A stretch of DNA of 64,000 bases from Massilia violaceinigra (GTDB lineage: Bacteria > Pseudomonadota > Gammaproteobacteria > Burkholderiales > Burkholderiaceae_D), in the NCBI RefSeq assembly GCF_002752675.1, contig NZ_CP024608.1, positions 3,534,001 through 3,598,000 of the forward strand, read 5' to 3'. The position numbers were made by a program, and so were the translations under genes. Of this stretch, positions 11,413 through 19,372 are shown piece after piece. The notes under the pieces are model-generated. The model saw only the letters and a list, made by a program, of their open reading frames with translations, made no database searches and had not been told where the DNA came from. The stretch's first letter is position 1. Each line of letters starts with the position of its first letter.

Positions 11413-12849
11413 CTACGCAGCTGGCATGATCGGATCGCCAGCAAATGCCCGACGCAGCACTTCCAACATGCTGTGTCCCTGCTTGCGTAGCGTGTCGAGG
11501 CAGGAGCGGATGGTGCAGAAGTTGGCGGCGCCGGTAACGGTGCGGAAGCAGCCCGATATTTTCTGTTTGACCTTGGGCATGCGCACGGCCCGTTCAGCAA
11601 TATTGTTGGAGAACGGGACGGTGGGGTCGGCGATGAAGCGCAAGATGGCGTCGGCGTGCAGTCGGAAGCGGCGCAGCAAATTGTGGGCGTCGGACTGTTT
11701 GCAGCGACCACGTTTTCCGTCGGGCTTGAGTTTGAGAGGGTTCAATTGTTCGCCTGCGCGCACGATATCGTTGTAGACGGTGGTGAAGGCGGCGATGGCA
11801 TCGGCGTCAAATGGCCGGCCTTGCTGGCGCGCCGCCGCGCTCAGTCTATGAGCGTTGAGCAGCAGTTCCGTCATGGCGGCCGGCCAGTCCTGGCCGGTCA
11901 CCTCTTGCGCATAAACCAGTTCTCGAAGGAGATGAGCATTGCACAAGGCGTGCAGGCCATCGTCGAGTTTCCAGTAGGGAGCCCAGCAGTCGTGCACCAG
12001 GACGCCGAGGCGTTTGGGCAGAATGCCATGCGCGACGATAGCCTCCAGGCCGCGCTTTGCGTGCATGCCGTACCAGGTGAGATCCGCAGTGGCCGCTACA
12101 TGCATCCAGTGCAGCTTGCCGTCCACACGCAGGCCGGATTCGTCGGCGCACAGCACTGGCGCGTGGTGCAACTGCCGTGCGATCAGGTCGGCTGTGCCTT
12201 GCAAAGCCACGCTGGCATCGCCAACCCATGCGTGCAGCGTTGCCGGCGATACCGATAAGCCCGTCATCTCGCAAATCAACTCGGCGGCGCGGGCATATGG
12301 CAGCATCTGTCCTTGGGTCAGATGCACGCCCAGTGCGCGCACATTCGGACCGTATTGCGCCACTTCGCTGACTGCGGCGGGAAAAGCGCTGTCGTGCCGC
12401 TGGCCGCAGGCGCATACGACCGTGTAGACGCGGTGTTCGATCACCTCGAAGCTCATCGCCGGCACATCGAATACCTGACGGCTGTCCAGCATTTTTGCCT
12501 GCTCCAGGGGCAACGCACTGTGGCAGCGGTCGCAGTGCGACGGCGGCGGATGATCCTCCGTTCCGGTGGGCTCGGCCACCCTCTTGAGCGTGCTGCCTTT
12601 ATGGCCAGGTTGGCCTCCAACCGCCTTGCCAGACTTGCCGCGCAACGAGCTAGTCTTCGGCTTTCTCGCTAGGCCATCCGACGATGGCGGTTTGCTCGAA
12701 TTCTCGCTGGTCATGCCCAGTTTCGCTTCGACCGCGTCCAGGCGCGCAAACAAGGCGTCGATGAGCCGGTCCTTATCGGTATCGGACAGGTGCGTGAGGT
12801 CGGGACGAGGCGGTTTCGGTGGCATGACAACATGATGCGGCAATTGCAC
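11413..12849 (-). CDS. IS66-family (ISBst12-like) transposase
   Basis: This 478-aa intact transposase has, in order, a coiled coil (LFARLDAVEAKL), the SENSSKPPSSDG linker, a zinc finger (SHCDRCHSALPL), and a DDE core. The core shows CADESGLRVDGKLHW, VLVHDCWAPYWKLDD and NIAERAVRMPKVKQKISG. The C-terminus is SCLDTLRKQGHSMLEVL. It matches the reconstructed four-piece transposase of the outer element along its whole length but differs at many residues. Confidence 0.94.
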   Translation of the reverse strand: MQLPHHVVMPPKPPRPDLTHLSDTDKDRLIDALFARLDAVEAKLGMTSENSSKPPSSDGLARKPKTSSLRGKSGKAVGGQPGHKGSTLKRVAEPTGTEDHPPPSHCDRCHSALPLEQAKMLDSRQVFDVPAMSFEVIEHRVYTVVCACGQRHDSAFPAAVSEVAQYGPNVRALGVHLTQGQMLPYARAAELICEMTGLSVSPATLHAWVGDASVALQGTADLIARQLHHAPVLCADESGLRVDGKLHWMHVAATADLTWYGMHAKRGLEAIVAHGILPKRLGVLVHDCWAPYWKLDDGLHALCNAHLLRELVYAQEVTGQDWPAAMTELLLNAHRLSAAARQQGRPFDADAIAAFTTVYNDIVRAGEQLNPLKLKPDGKRGRCKQSDAHNLLRRFRLHADAILRFIADPTVPFSNNIAERAVRMPKVKQKISGCFRTVTGAANFCTIRSCLDTLRKQGHSMLEVLRRAFAGDPIMPAA

Positions 12850-13444
12850 ATAGTTTACAACCGCTGATTGCTTTGGTCATTCAGGCTGAACAGTTACAAA
12901 ATATCATCCAGACCCAGTTTGCCAGAAATCCGAAGATTGTTCGACTCATCAATAAATTCAAGAACCCTCCGAACAAAGATGTGGGAGAGGGGCTGAATAC
13001 TGCATTTGAAGCGATGGGGAAATTGCGACTCAAAAAACCATTAATTGACGAAACGGATAGTTCGGTTATTGTCACTCTGCGGCACGAGAGTCTTGGATCA
13101 CCTGAGCAGATTGTTATGGAATATTTAAGTCGGGAGGCAGAAATAACCAATACAATCGCTCGCGAAATAACCGGTATAAAATCCGAAAGTTCAATGAAGA
13201 TGGTTTTTTACCGCCTCCGGGAGTCCGGACAAATAGAACAAACTCCGAAGATCCAAGGGCGGAGGCCGTCGTGGCAAAGGCGGCAATAATGGACCTGAGG
13301 TTAGTGTAGCGGCGGTCAATCTATGAGGTCTCGCGTGACTAACCCGAACGAATGTTGGGGTTACACCGCTGCTTAGACCTGAATCATCGAGGGGATCATC
13401 AGGACCACCAACATTATCAGCAACAATCTTTGGGTTCGGTTCTC

Positions 13445-14284
13445 TTACTTGTGGCAGACGACGCATGCGCCGTTGCCTTCATCGTCCCCGTAGATGTCGT
13501 CGATGTCGTCGATCTTATCGGCTGGACGTAGTGGATTTATCGGCCTGCTTGCTAGGTCACGTTGCTTCCGGCGGTCGAAGTCGTTCACAATTTGGATGAC
13601 CCGTGCAGGCTTTTCCAATTCTTCCAGTGGCTCGCCCTGTGTCCAGGTGAACGGAGACCCGTGTTCGAGCGCGTTTTTCTCGTATTGTTTGGCCTCCTCG
13701 AATCGGTCCGGATGCCGCTCTTTGAGTCGCACCCATTCAATCTTTTGTTGGAAGAAACAGAAGGTGCACCCGCTGCGTGAACGCCAGTCGTAATATTTCG
13801 GGATGCCGACGCCCGACGATTCGAGGATATCCATCACCGCCTTCTTGTCGATCCCAGCTTCGCGAAATGGAAGGCGAACTTTCAAGTTTTCGTGTTTCGA
13901 TGTGTAGCCTTCGCGATACTCCTCATCGGCGCGAATCGCAACGTAAGAAGTGACCGTGTCGCCGGCGGCCAGCATCGGCTTTATCCACTGCTCGAACGGT
14001 GCAAGCTTCAACTGCCTGGTGCACCAACGTGTCTGAGCGGAAGGGAGGAAATGCTTGTATTCTCGCAGCCAGAAATCGAAGTCGCGGCGGGGATTCAACT
14101 TGGCGATGGGCTGCCCTAGAAACCCTTCTAGGCGCCCTAGGAACTCATAAACCTCAGGCAACTCCTTGCCGGTGTCGGTAAAGAAGTATTCGACTTCCAG
14201 TTCAGGATAGTTTTGGCGAACGAAGACGGCAAGGGCGGCGCTGTCCTTTCCGCCCGATATTCCGAGAACATGCTTTTCAGCCAT
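13445..14284 (-). CDS. sspD: PAPS-reductase-like sulfur-transfer protein, SspD-like
   Basis: The product is about 280 aa from the ATG at 14284 (ggag eight bases upstream). That ATG overlaps the upstream ATPase stop by 8 bp, so it is preferred to the longer frame starting at 14314. The PP-loop is SGGKDSAAL at the N-terminus. Cysteines that could hold an iron-sulfur cluster are in RWCTRQLK, GCTFCFFQQ and the C-terminal CVVCHK. In DndC and SspD, such adenylating enzymes activate DNA backbone positions for sulfur incorporation. The order DUF4007-ATPase-PAPS reductase matches sspB-sspC-sspD. A cysteine desulfurase (SspA) is not in the window and may be encoded elsewhere. The gene converges with the broken AlbA_2 gene. 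Confidence 0.82.
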   Translation of the reverse strand: MAEKHVLGISGGKDSAALAVFVRQNYPELEVEYFFTDTGKELPEVYEFLGRLEGFLGQPIAKLNPRRDFDFWLREYKHFLPSAQTRWCTRQLKLAPFEQWIKPMLAAGDTVTSYVAIRADEEYREGYTSKHENLKVRLPFREAGIDKKAVMDILESSGVGIPKYYDWRSRSGCTFCFFQQKIEWVRLKERHPDRFEEAKQYEKNALEHGSPFTWTQGEPLEELEKPARVIQIVNDFDRRKQRDLASRPINPLRPADKIDDIDDIYGDDEGNGACVVCHK

Positions 14285-17200
14285 GAGACTTCTCCATTCT
14301 CGCGTCGTCTGCAAGGGTTAAACGCATGCCGGCTTTGGCCAAGGCAGCGAGCAATATTTCGGTGCTATGGCCCTCGGCCATCAGGGTGGACGCTAGCTTT
14401 TCAGCCATCGACTCGACTGCGTCGCGGTGCCGATCGGGGATTGAAAACGAGCGTGAGACCGTGCGTGTTTCAGCGCCGGCTCCGATGACGACGGCGAAGG
14501 CTTCACTCGTCGGGACCCGACCTTTTACCGACGCGAATGCCTCGGCCTGCCTAAATCGAAGCGCCGCTTGGGCGATGTCCAAAAGGGCGTGGTCGATATC
14601 GCGATCGTTCCAGTCGCGCGCAGGCTTGTTGGCTGCGAGGCTCAGAATTCCTTCGATGCTTTCCTTGCTTCCATCATACTTAGCCAACCGAGTCGCAAAA
14701 GCGTCCTGACGCAGATCGCCGGTCACTCCGGTCAGCACCTCGGCCCGAGCGCGCAGACGATCCAGTCGGTCTCCCGGCGCATCGAGCGCTTCGAGCATCG
14801 TTGCTTGTATGCTTGCTAGCAATTTATCGTAGGCTTGCGCGATTTCCGCAATGGGACTTCTAAGCGATTCGACATACGATTCGCCCCCATCTTTTTCGAG
14901 CAGCGCCGCCAGATCGATAAATAGGACCTTGTGGGGATCGTTCGCCTTGAGCAGCGTGTCGCGCACTTTCCTGGCGATATCGCTAATCGTGTGGGTGCGC
15001 TGGCTCCATGCTGGCAAGCCAAGGACCAAGGCAACGAGGCCACGCGCAGCTTCCAGCGGGTCCCGTGTGGTCGCAGCAGCCCCGACTTCGACAAGAATGT
15101 TCGAGATGCCTTCTAAAATTCCTGCCTTCTCTTGATCGATCAGAATCCAGCGAACGGAAAAGCGGGACGCATCTTGAAGATATTCGTCGATATCCGCATC
15201 GGTCACGCGCGGAATGAACATCCCGTCCTTATACAAGGCAAGATTGCCCTTGTGGGTGAGCAGGAATGCGGTGAACATAACGGGCATGACCCCCTTGCGC
15301 AATCCGTAGGGAGCACTCGCCCATAGGGCATGCAGCTCCGGGACCTTTACCCTTGCGTTGGAGTTCTCGAAGAGTTCGCGAGTCGCGTTCCACAGGGGTG
15401 CAAAAGTCGGGGCGGACTGCTCGTCCGGCGGCAGGAATCGAACAACCCCGTTCGCATCCGGGCGATGCAGGCCCGTAATTCGAAGCAAGGTTTCGTATAG
15501 GCCGCGTTCGGCTGGGTAGCCTTCAATGCCGAGGTTTACTTTCTCTTCGTGATCGAGCATGCGGTAGAGGAGATCGCGGCGGCCTTTTACGCTGTTGCTC
15601 GAGGGGCTGTCGCGATTCAATAGCTCGCTCCACAATTCCGGAGCTGACGGGTAGACGGCATCCGCCAAATTCGACGCGATTGGAGACAGGCGCCCCTTTG
15701 TCTCAAGCTCATTTTCGCCAGCAATCCATCGTGCATTGGTCACGGCCTCGCGAAGCTGTTCTTCTACCTGGGCCCGAATGGATGAGATCCGCGCATAAAC
15801 TTCGCGTCGGGCGACAGGGTCGCCGTTGAGCTCGTGGCGCGATTGGACGACTTGAAGCGCGAGAAGCTCGGACCCAAGATCTTCAATCTTCGCATGGTTA
15901 CGCGGTATGCCAATGACGACGGGCCATGGCCTCATTCTTGAGTGCTCATGGCACAGACGCAGCACCGCCTTGTTGTTCGTGATTGATCCCGGCAGCGCCA
16001 GTAGAAATAATCCGAATTCGCCTGCCTCAGGCTTGAACTTCGAGGCGATGCGTTGGATATCTTCCACGCGGCAAAGGGCCATGTTCATCCACCGCATCGT
16101 GCCTGTCTCGTGATAGTGACGCTTGGCTATCACAGGGTAGAGATTCGTGAGACTTGAAAGCAACGAGAAGTCGACGCCGGACATGCCCGCCCTGGCTTCC
16201 GAAATAGCGTTGTCGATGTCGAAATCGCTGCCCTCGAAAACGGACCAGGCGCCGATGTGCTTCTTGAACAGAATCACCCGCCAAGCCGACAGCTGCTCCA
16301 CGGCTGACTTTACCTGCTCCAGCGTATGGTCGTAGAAAAGTGATTTGAGGACGCTCAGCTCTGCCGCCAGCCCAGACCCGTTGCGGAACAGGTCGACGAC
16401 TGCGATATTCTTGATTAGCTCTACGTGCAACGGATCGGTAGTCTTCGCCTCGGTGCGTTCGACGGCGTCCACCGCCTGAGCCCAGCGGTGCCCATCCGGC
16501 GACGAGAGGATCGCCGGCTCCAAATTCGCGCGAAGGTAATCCCAATAGTCATTGGGGCGATACCAAGACGACTGGACCTTTGGCGTTTCCAAATACGAGC
16601 GAAATCCAAACGGCTCGACGGATGCCAGGAAACTAAACGTGCTGCGCTCGTTTTGCCCAAATTGCCGTTTCGAGATTGGGCCTAGAAGCGCGGCCATGGC
16701 GGGGTGCAGCGGCCAGCATGCCGCCAAGCTGTTGGCGAAGCCTTCTCCAACTGCCGGGCGTTGCGCGCGGATCGAAGCTGCGATCTCAGTGGACGCAGGC
16801 ATCATCCATTCGGGCGTAATTGTCGATTGAATCGCGCGGCCGATCAGCTCCACAACCTCGTCGCTCGCGGCCACAAGCGGAATGTCCGAATACCGTCCCT
16901 GGACCTTGACCCAGTCGTCGCGCGAGCCAATTCCGAGGCGCGTCGCGTATTGGCTAAAGGACTGATGCAGGATGCCGACGATGACAATCTTTCCCGAGCT
17001 CCGCGCCGCGACCTCTGCGAGTTCTTGGAAAAAATAGACGTCGTCTCCCATGCCTAAGGCAGCGGCTTCGAGGAACTTGCCCATTTCATCGATGATGATC
17101 AAAACGCCGTCGTTGGTTTTGGCCTCAGCCGCGGCGCAAATATCTGCTATCAGGGCTGCCGAATTTGTTTTTCGGGCCTCGTTTCCTAGCCCTTGCGCTC

Positions 17201-17612
17201 GACGCAGGCCTTTTGAAAGCTCGGCCACGACGCTACCGCGTTTGCCGACGATGGGAATCGTAAGCCATCCCTTGGCGCAGGGCAGGGCTTGATCGAAAGA
17301 TGGAATATTCTGCAGATGCAAAATCTCGCGCGCCTTCGCGCGCAAACTCTTGTCGGCACCAAGCGCGCTAGCAAACGCAACGGCGAGAGACGATTTTCCG
17401 CCGCCGAATGGACCCGTCCAGGTGAATAGCCGTTGATTGCCGTCCACCATTTGCTTCGTCATGCTGCTCAAGACACCCGTCGCCGTTCCGTGACAGATGT
17501 AGCCATCGAGAGCGTCCGCGCGACCAAGATCCATGTCGATGCGAATCGAACGTTGGTAGTGGCGCGAAACCTGGACAATTTCCGAGAGTTTGGCGCTTTT
17601 TTTGTTAGGCAT
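14277..17612 (-). CDS. sspC: Large P-loop ATPase, SspC-like
   Basis: This 1111-aa protein has an N-terminal AAA-type NTPase: Walker A GPFGGGKSSLAVAFASAL (about residues 68-85) and Walker B VLIIIDEMGKFLEA (about residues 170-183). The remaining ~800 residues are helical without recognised enzymatic motifs. It overlaps the DUF4007 gene upstream (8 bp) and the PAPS-reductase gene downstream (8 bp), which implies translational coupling and a fixed stoichiometry. In Ssp systems SspC supplies ATPase activity for nick-dependent phosphorothioation by SspB and SspD. Assignment rests on operon context plus the ATPase motifs. Confidence 0.8.
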   Translation of the reverse strand: MPNKKSAKLSEIVQVSRHYQRSIRIDMDLGRADALDGYICHGTATGVLSSMTKQMVDGNQRLFTWTGPFGGGKSSLAVAFASALGADKSLRAKAREILHLQNIPSFDQALPCAKGWLTIPIVGKRGSVVAELSKGLRRAQGLGNEARKTNSAALIADICAAAEAKTNDGVLIIIDEMGKFLEAAALGMGDDVYFFQELAEVAARSSGKIVIVGILHQSFSQYATRLGIGSRDDWVKVQGRYSDIPLVAASDEVVELIGRAIQSTITPEWMMPASTEIAASIRAQRPAVGEGFANSLAACWPLHPAMAALLGPISKRQFGQNERSTFSFLASVEPFGFRSYLETPKVQSSWYRPNDYWDYLRANLEPAILSSPDGHRWAQAVDAVERTEAKTTDPLHVELIKNIAVVDLFRNGSGLAAELSVLKSLFYDHTLEQVKSAVEQLSAWRVILFKKHIGAWSVFEGSDFDIDNAISEARAGMSGVDFSLLSSLTNLYPVIAKRHYHETGTMRWMNMALCRVEDIQRIASKFKPEAGEFGLFLLALPGSITNNKAVLRLCHEHSRMRPWPVVIGIPRNHAKIEDLGSELLALQVVQSRHELNGDPVARREVYARISSIRAQVEEQLREAVTNARWIAGENELETKGRLSPIASNLADAVYPSAPELWSELLNRDSPSSNSVKGRRDLLYRMLDHEEKVNLGIEGYPAERGLYETLLRITGLHRPDANGVVRFLPPDEQSAPTFAPLWNATRELFENSNARVKVPELHALWASAPYGLRKGVMPVMFTAFLLTHKGNLALYKDGMFIPRVTDADIDEYLQDASRFSVRWILIDQEKAGILEGISNILVEVGAAATTRDPLEAARGLVALVLGLPAWSQRTHTISDIARKVRDTLLKANDPHKVLFIDLAALLEKDGGESYVESLRSPIAEIAQAYDKLLASIQATMLEALDAPGDRLDRLRARAEVLTGVTGDLRQDAFATRLAKYDGSKESIEGILSLAANKPARDWNDRDIDHALLDIAQAALRFRQAEAFASVKGRVPTSEAFAVVIGAGAETRTVSRSFSIPDRHRDAVESMAEKLASTLMAEGHSTEILLAALAKAGMRLTLADDARMEKSHG

Positions 17613-18531
17613 AGGCTTTCTCGATCATTCGTTCGCTAAGATTCTTGGTTTTGGCGTTGTCCCGATGAACTTGTTTAAGCCCGGCCGTGTCGGTCCACGT
17701 TAGCGCGCCGCGGGTGAGGTTTTCCAATCCCTGAAGGCGCTCGGCAATGGAGTCCTCGTCGAGCTTGAACACGCGTCCCGGCGAGCCTTCGTTGAAAGCG
17801 ATCTGTTCGAACGCGAGCGAGCTCAGGCCCGGCGCAGCCGAGTCCCAAAAATCCAAAAGTGCGTATGCGAACATGCCGTCATGGAGCGTGGCCTTCGGGC
17901 CTCGGCGAAAGGCGAAATGACCCTTGCGCTCTTCGGAGATGAGCCCAAGTTCGCCAAGCATCGGTTCTGCATATTCTTCGGGCGAGCCGCCTGCGGATCG
18001 TGGAGCATAGCCGCGCAGGCATGTGTCTATGTCGCGAGACAAAGTCGCCGGAGCTAGTTTTCGATTGGAGTCCAAGCCACGCGCATATTCCGTCAACGCG
18101 GCTTCGAGTTCTTCGCGCGAGAACATTGGCGTGGTCACATTGTTGAAGAGCCACTTCCAAGTGGTCGATCGGTGCCCTTTGCCCGCGAGCCACCAATGCG
18201 CATACCATGCCGTGGTAGGGTTCTCCGAGTAGGGGTCCAAGCCGCCGTCGCTCAATATGGCGTTCGCAGCCTCAGTGACTCTATAGGCGCCGGGAGGCGC
18301 GCCTTCGTCAGTCATCACATTGCAGGCCAAGGCCCAATGGCGAATGGCGCCGACCATGTTCTTGCCAACGCCAAACTCGGCAATCGCATTGTCATCGGTG
18401 AATGTGGACTTCAAAATGATTCCACCAGATTTCGCTTGGTCGTAGGCCTTCTTTAGCCACATTTGACGAAGCGGAAACGTCTCGTGCCCCGAGAAGTGCG
18501 CCGGGGCGTTTTCTGATGTGATTTTTTTCAT
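17605..18531 (-). CDS. sspB: DUF4007 protein, SspB-like nickase
   Basis: The ATG at 18531 gives about 308 aa beginning MKKITSENAPAHFSGHETFP. The frame is open up to 18570, but no sensible start is seen there. The HETFPLRQMWLKKAYD block is the hallmark of DUF4007. Known SspB proteins carry this domain and nick DNA to open the site for sulfur insertion. It is the first gene of the sspBCD-like operon. Its leader (18532-18640) holds a LexA box, a second palindrome, and a TATAAT (minus strand, 18544-18539) very close to the start codon. The ribosome binding site is weak. Confidence 0.8.
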   Translation of the reverse strand: MKKITSENAPAHFSGHETFPLRQMWLKKAYDQAKSGGIILKSTFTDDNAIAEFGVGKNMVGAIRHWALACNVMTDEGAPPGAYRVTEAANAILSDGGLDPYSENPTTAWYAHWWLAGKGHRSTTWKWLFNNVTTPMFSREELEAALTEYARGLDSNRKLAPATLSRDIDTCLRGYAPRSAGGSPEEYAEPMLGELGLISEERKGHFAFRRGPKATLHDGMFAYALLDFWDSAAPGLSSLAFEQIAFNEGSPGRVFKLDEDSIAERLQGLENLTRGALTWTDTAGLKQVHRDNAKTKNLSERMIEKAYA

Positions 18532-18589
18532 GCGTCGAATTATAACTGGAGACCTTCGCCAGTGGGCCAAAACAGTGGCTAGGCGGCAA

Positions 18590-18605
18590 GTGCAGACGTC
18601 TGCAC
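18590..18605. promoter_or_regulatory. 16-bp perfect palindrome in the sspBCD leader
   Basis: The sequence gtgcagacgtctgcac is self-complementary over 16 bp. It lies between the LexA box and the sspB start codon, in the position of an operator. No regulator gene was identified for it. Confidence 0.5.
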
Positions 18606-18619
18606 ACCCGACGAGTCGT

Positions 18620-18639
18620 CACTGTATAAATATACAGTA
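18620..18639. promoter_or_regulatory. LexA (SOS) box upstream of sspBCD-like operon
   Basis: The sequence cactgtataaatatacagta contains CTGT-N8-ACAG with an all-A/T spacer. It is nearly identical to the E. coli LexA consensus, which also holds in many betaproteobacteria. It sits about 90 bp upstream of the sspB ATG. It predicts that the operon is repressed by LexA and induced by DNA damage. Confidence 0.72.
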
Positions 18640-19372
18640 TTTCTGGCTAGTGGCTCGCTCAACGCGAGACGGGCGGATAAATTGCCACGTGTTTTCAGCG
18701 GCAGGGGGGCGGGGCGATTCGGAGCGCCGTTTTCGCCTGGCGGAGGAGGCGGGTCGTGTTCGCTTCAGGTTCGCAAAATTTGGCAGAAGCCCCAATCGAT
18801 TTTTTAGCCGCCGTATAGCCGCGCCGATAAAAAATCCACCTGAATCCGCGAGAATACGAGCTCGCGCAGATATTGGGCCATCATCGGCGTGTGTTTTTCC
18901 GTCGGGCCATTTTTGACGGCGGCAGCGTTGATCTCTGAAGGGGGGGGGTCATCGTTACTTTCAATCCGGTGCAGGCGCGGCGTTTTCTCGGCCGCGTCGT
19001 GAGGCCGCCATTTTACCGCCTCGGCGCGCGGACGAGGCAAAGCGATCGAACGGGCAGCGGATGAGCCGCGTCGCCATGACTGAGCGTCTTGCGGTGGAGA
19101 TTGATCGGGCTTCGCCAAGGATTTCTGGGACATTCGTAATGGTATTGAAATTTAATACTTGTGGTTATGAAAACTCTACAGGTAAAAAATAATAATCTAA
19201 ATATAAGGTTAAAGGTCTCGCACGGTGTTTACAATGCTACTTAGCAATTGTTAGTTGGTTTATGAAACGGATTGATTGTCATCAGTCGGTCTCCCGCGCC
19301 TTCCTCATCCGCCTTCCAGACGAGTCGTAGAGGGCGTCGTCCGGTTCTTCCACAGCAGGTTTTTGGTTCAAT
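18640..19372. other. Intergenic region between the defence operon and the type I exporter
   Basis: The left two thirds is G+C-rich and holds only a weak minus-strand frame (18804-19133). From about 19140 it becomes A+T-rich, with an imperfect palindrome gtattgaaatttaatac near 19141-19157. Promoters for the exporter gene probably lie in this A+T-rich part, but no convincing -35/-10 pair stands out. Confidence 0.5.
18804..19133 (-). CDS. Possible small hypothetical protein, weakly supported
   Basis: A 109-aa frame starts MSQKSLAKPDQSPPQDAQSW and ends LRELVFSRIQVDFLSARLYG. No ribosome binding site precedes the ATG and no family is recognised. It lies upstream of, and on the same strand as, the sspBCD-like operon. 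It may be a chance frame in G+C-rich DNA or a degraded gene. Confidence 0.25.
   Translation of the reverse strand: MSQKSLAKPDQSPPQDAQSWRRGSSAARSIALPRPRAEAVKWRPHDAAEKTPRLHRIESNDDPPPSEINAAAVKNGPTEKHTPMMAQYLRELVFSRIQVDFLSARLYGG

Larger units (their letters stand above)
11109..12897 (-). mobile_element. Second IS66-family (ISBst12-like) element, intact
   Basis: This 1789-bp element has 32-bp terminal inverted repeats with one mismatch (11109-11140 and 12866-12897). The 8-bp target duplication aaaatatc lies at 11101-11108 and 12898-12905. It is inserted in the 3' half of the AlbA_2 gene, opposite in orientation to that gene. It carries the transposase plus one small passenger gene. Confidence 0.95.
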
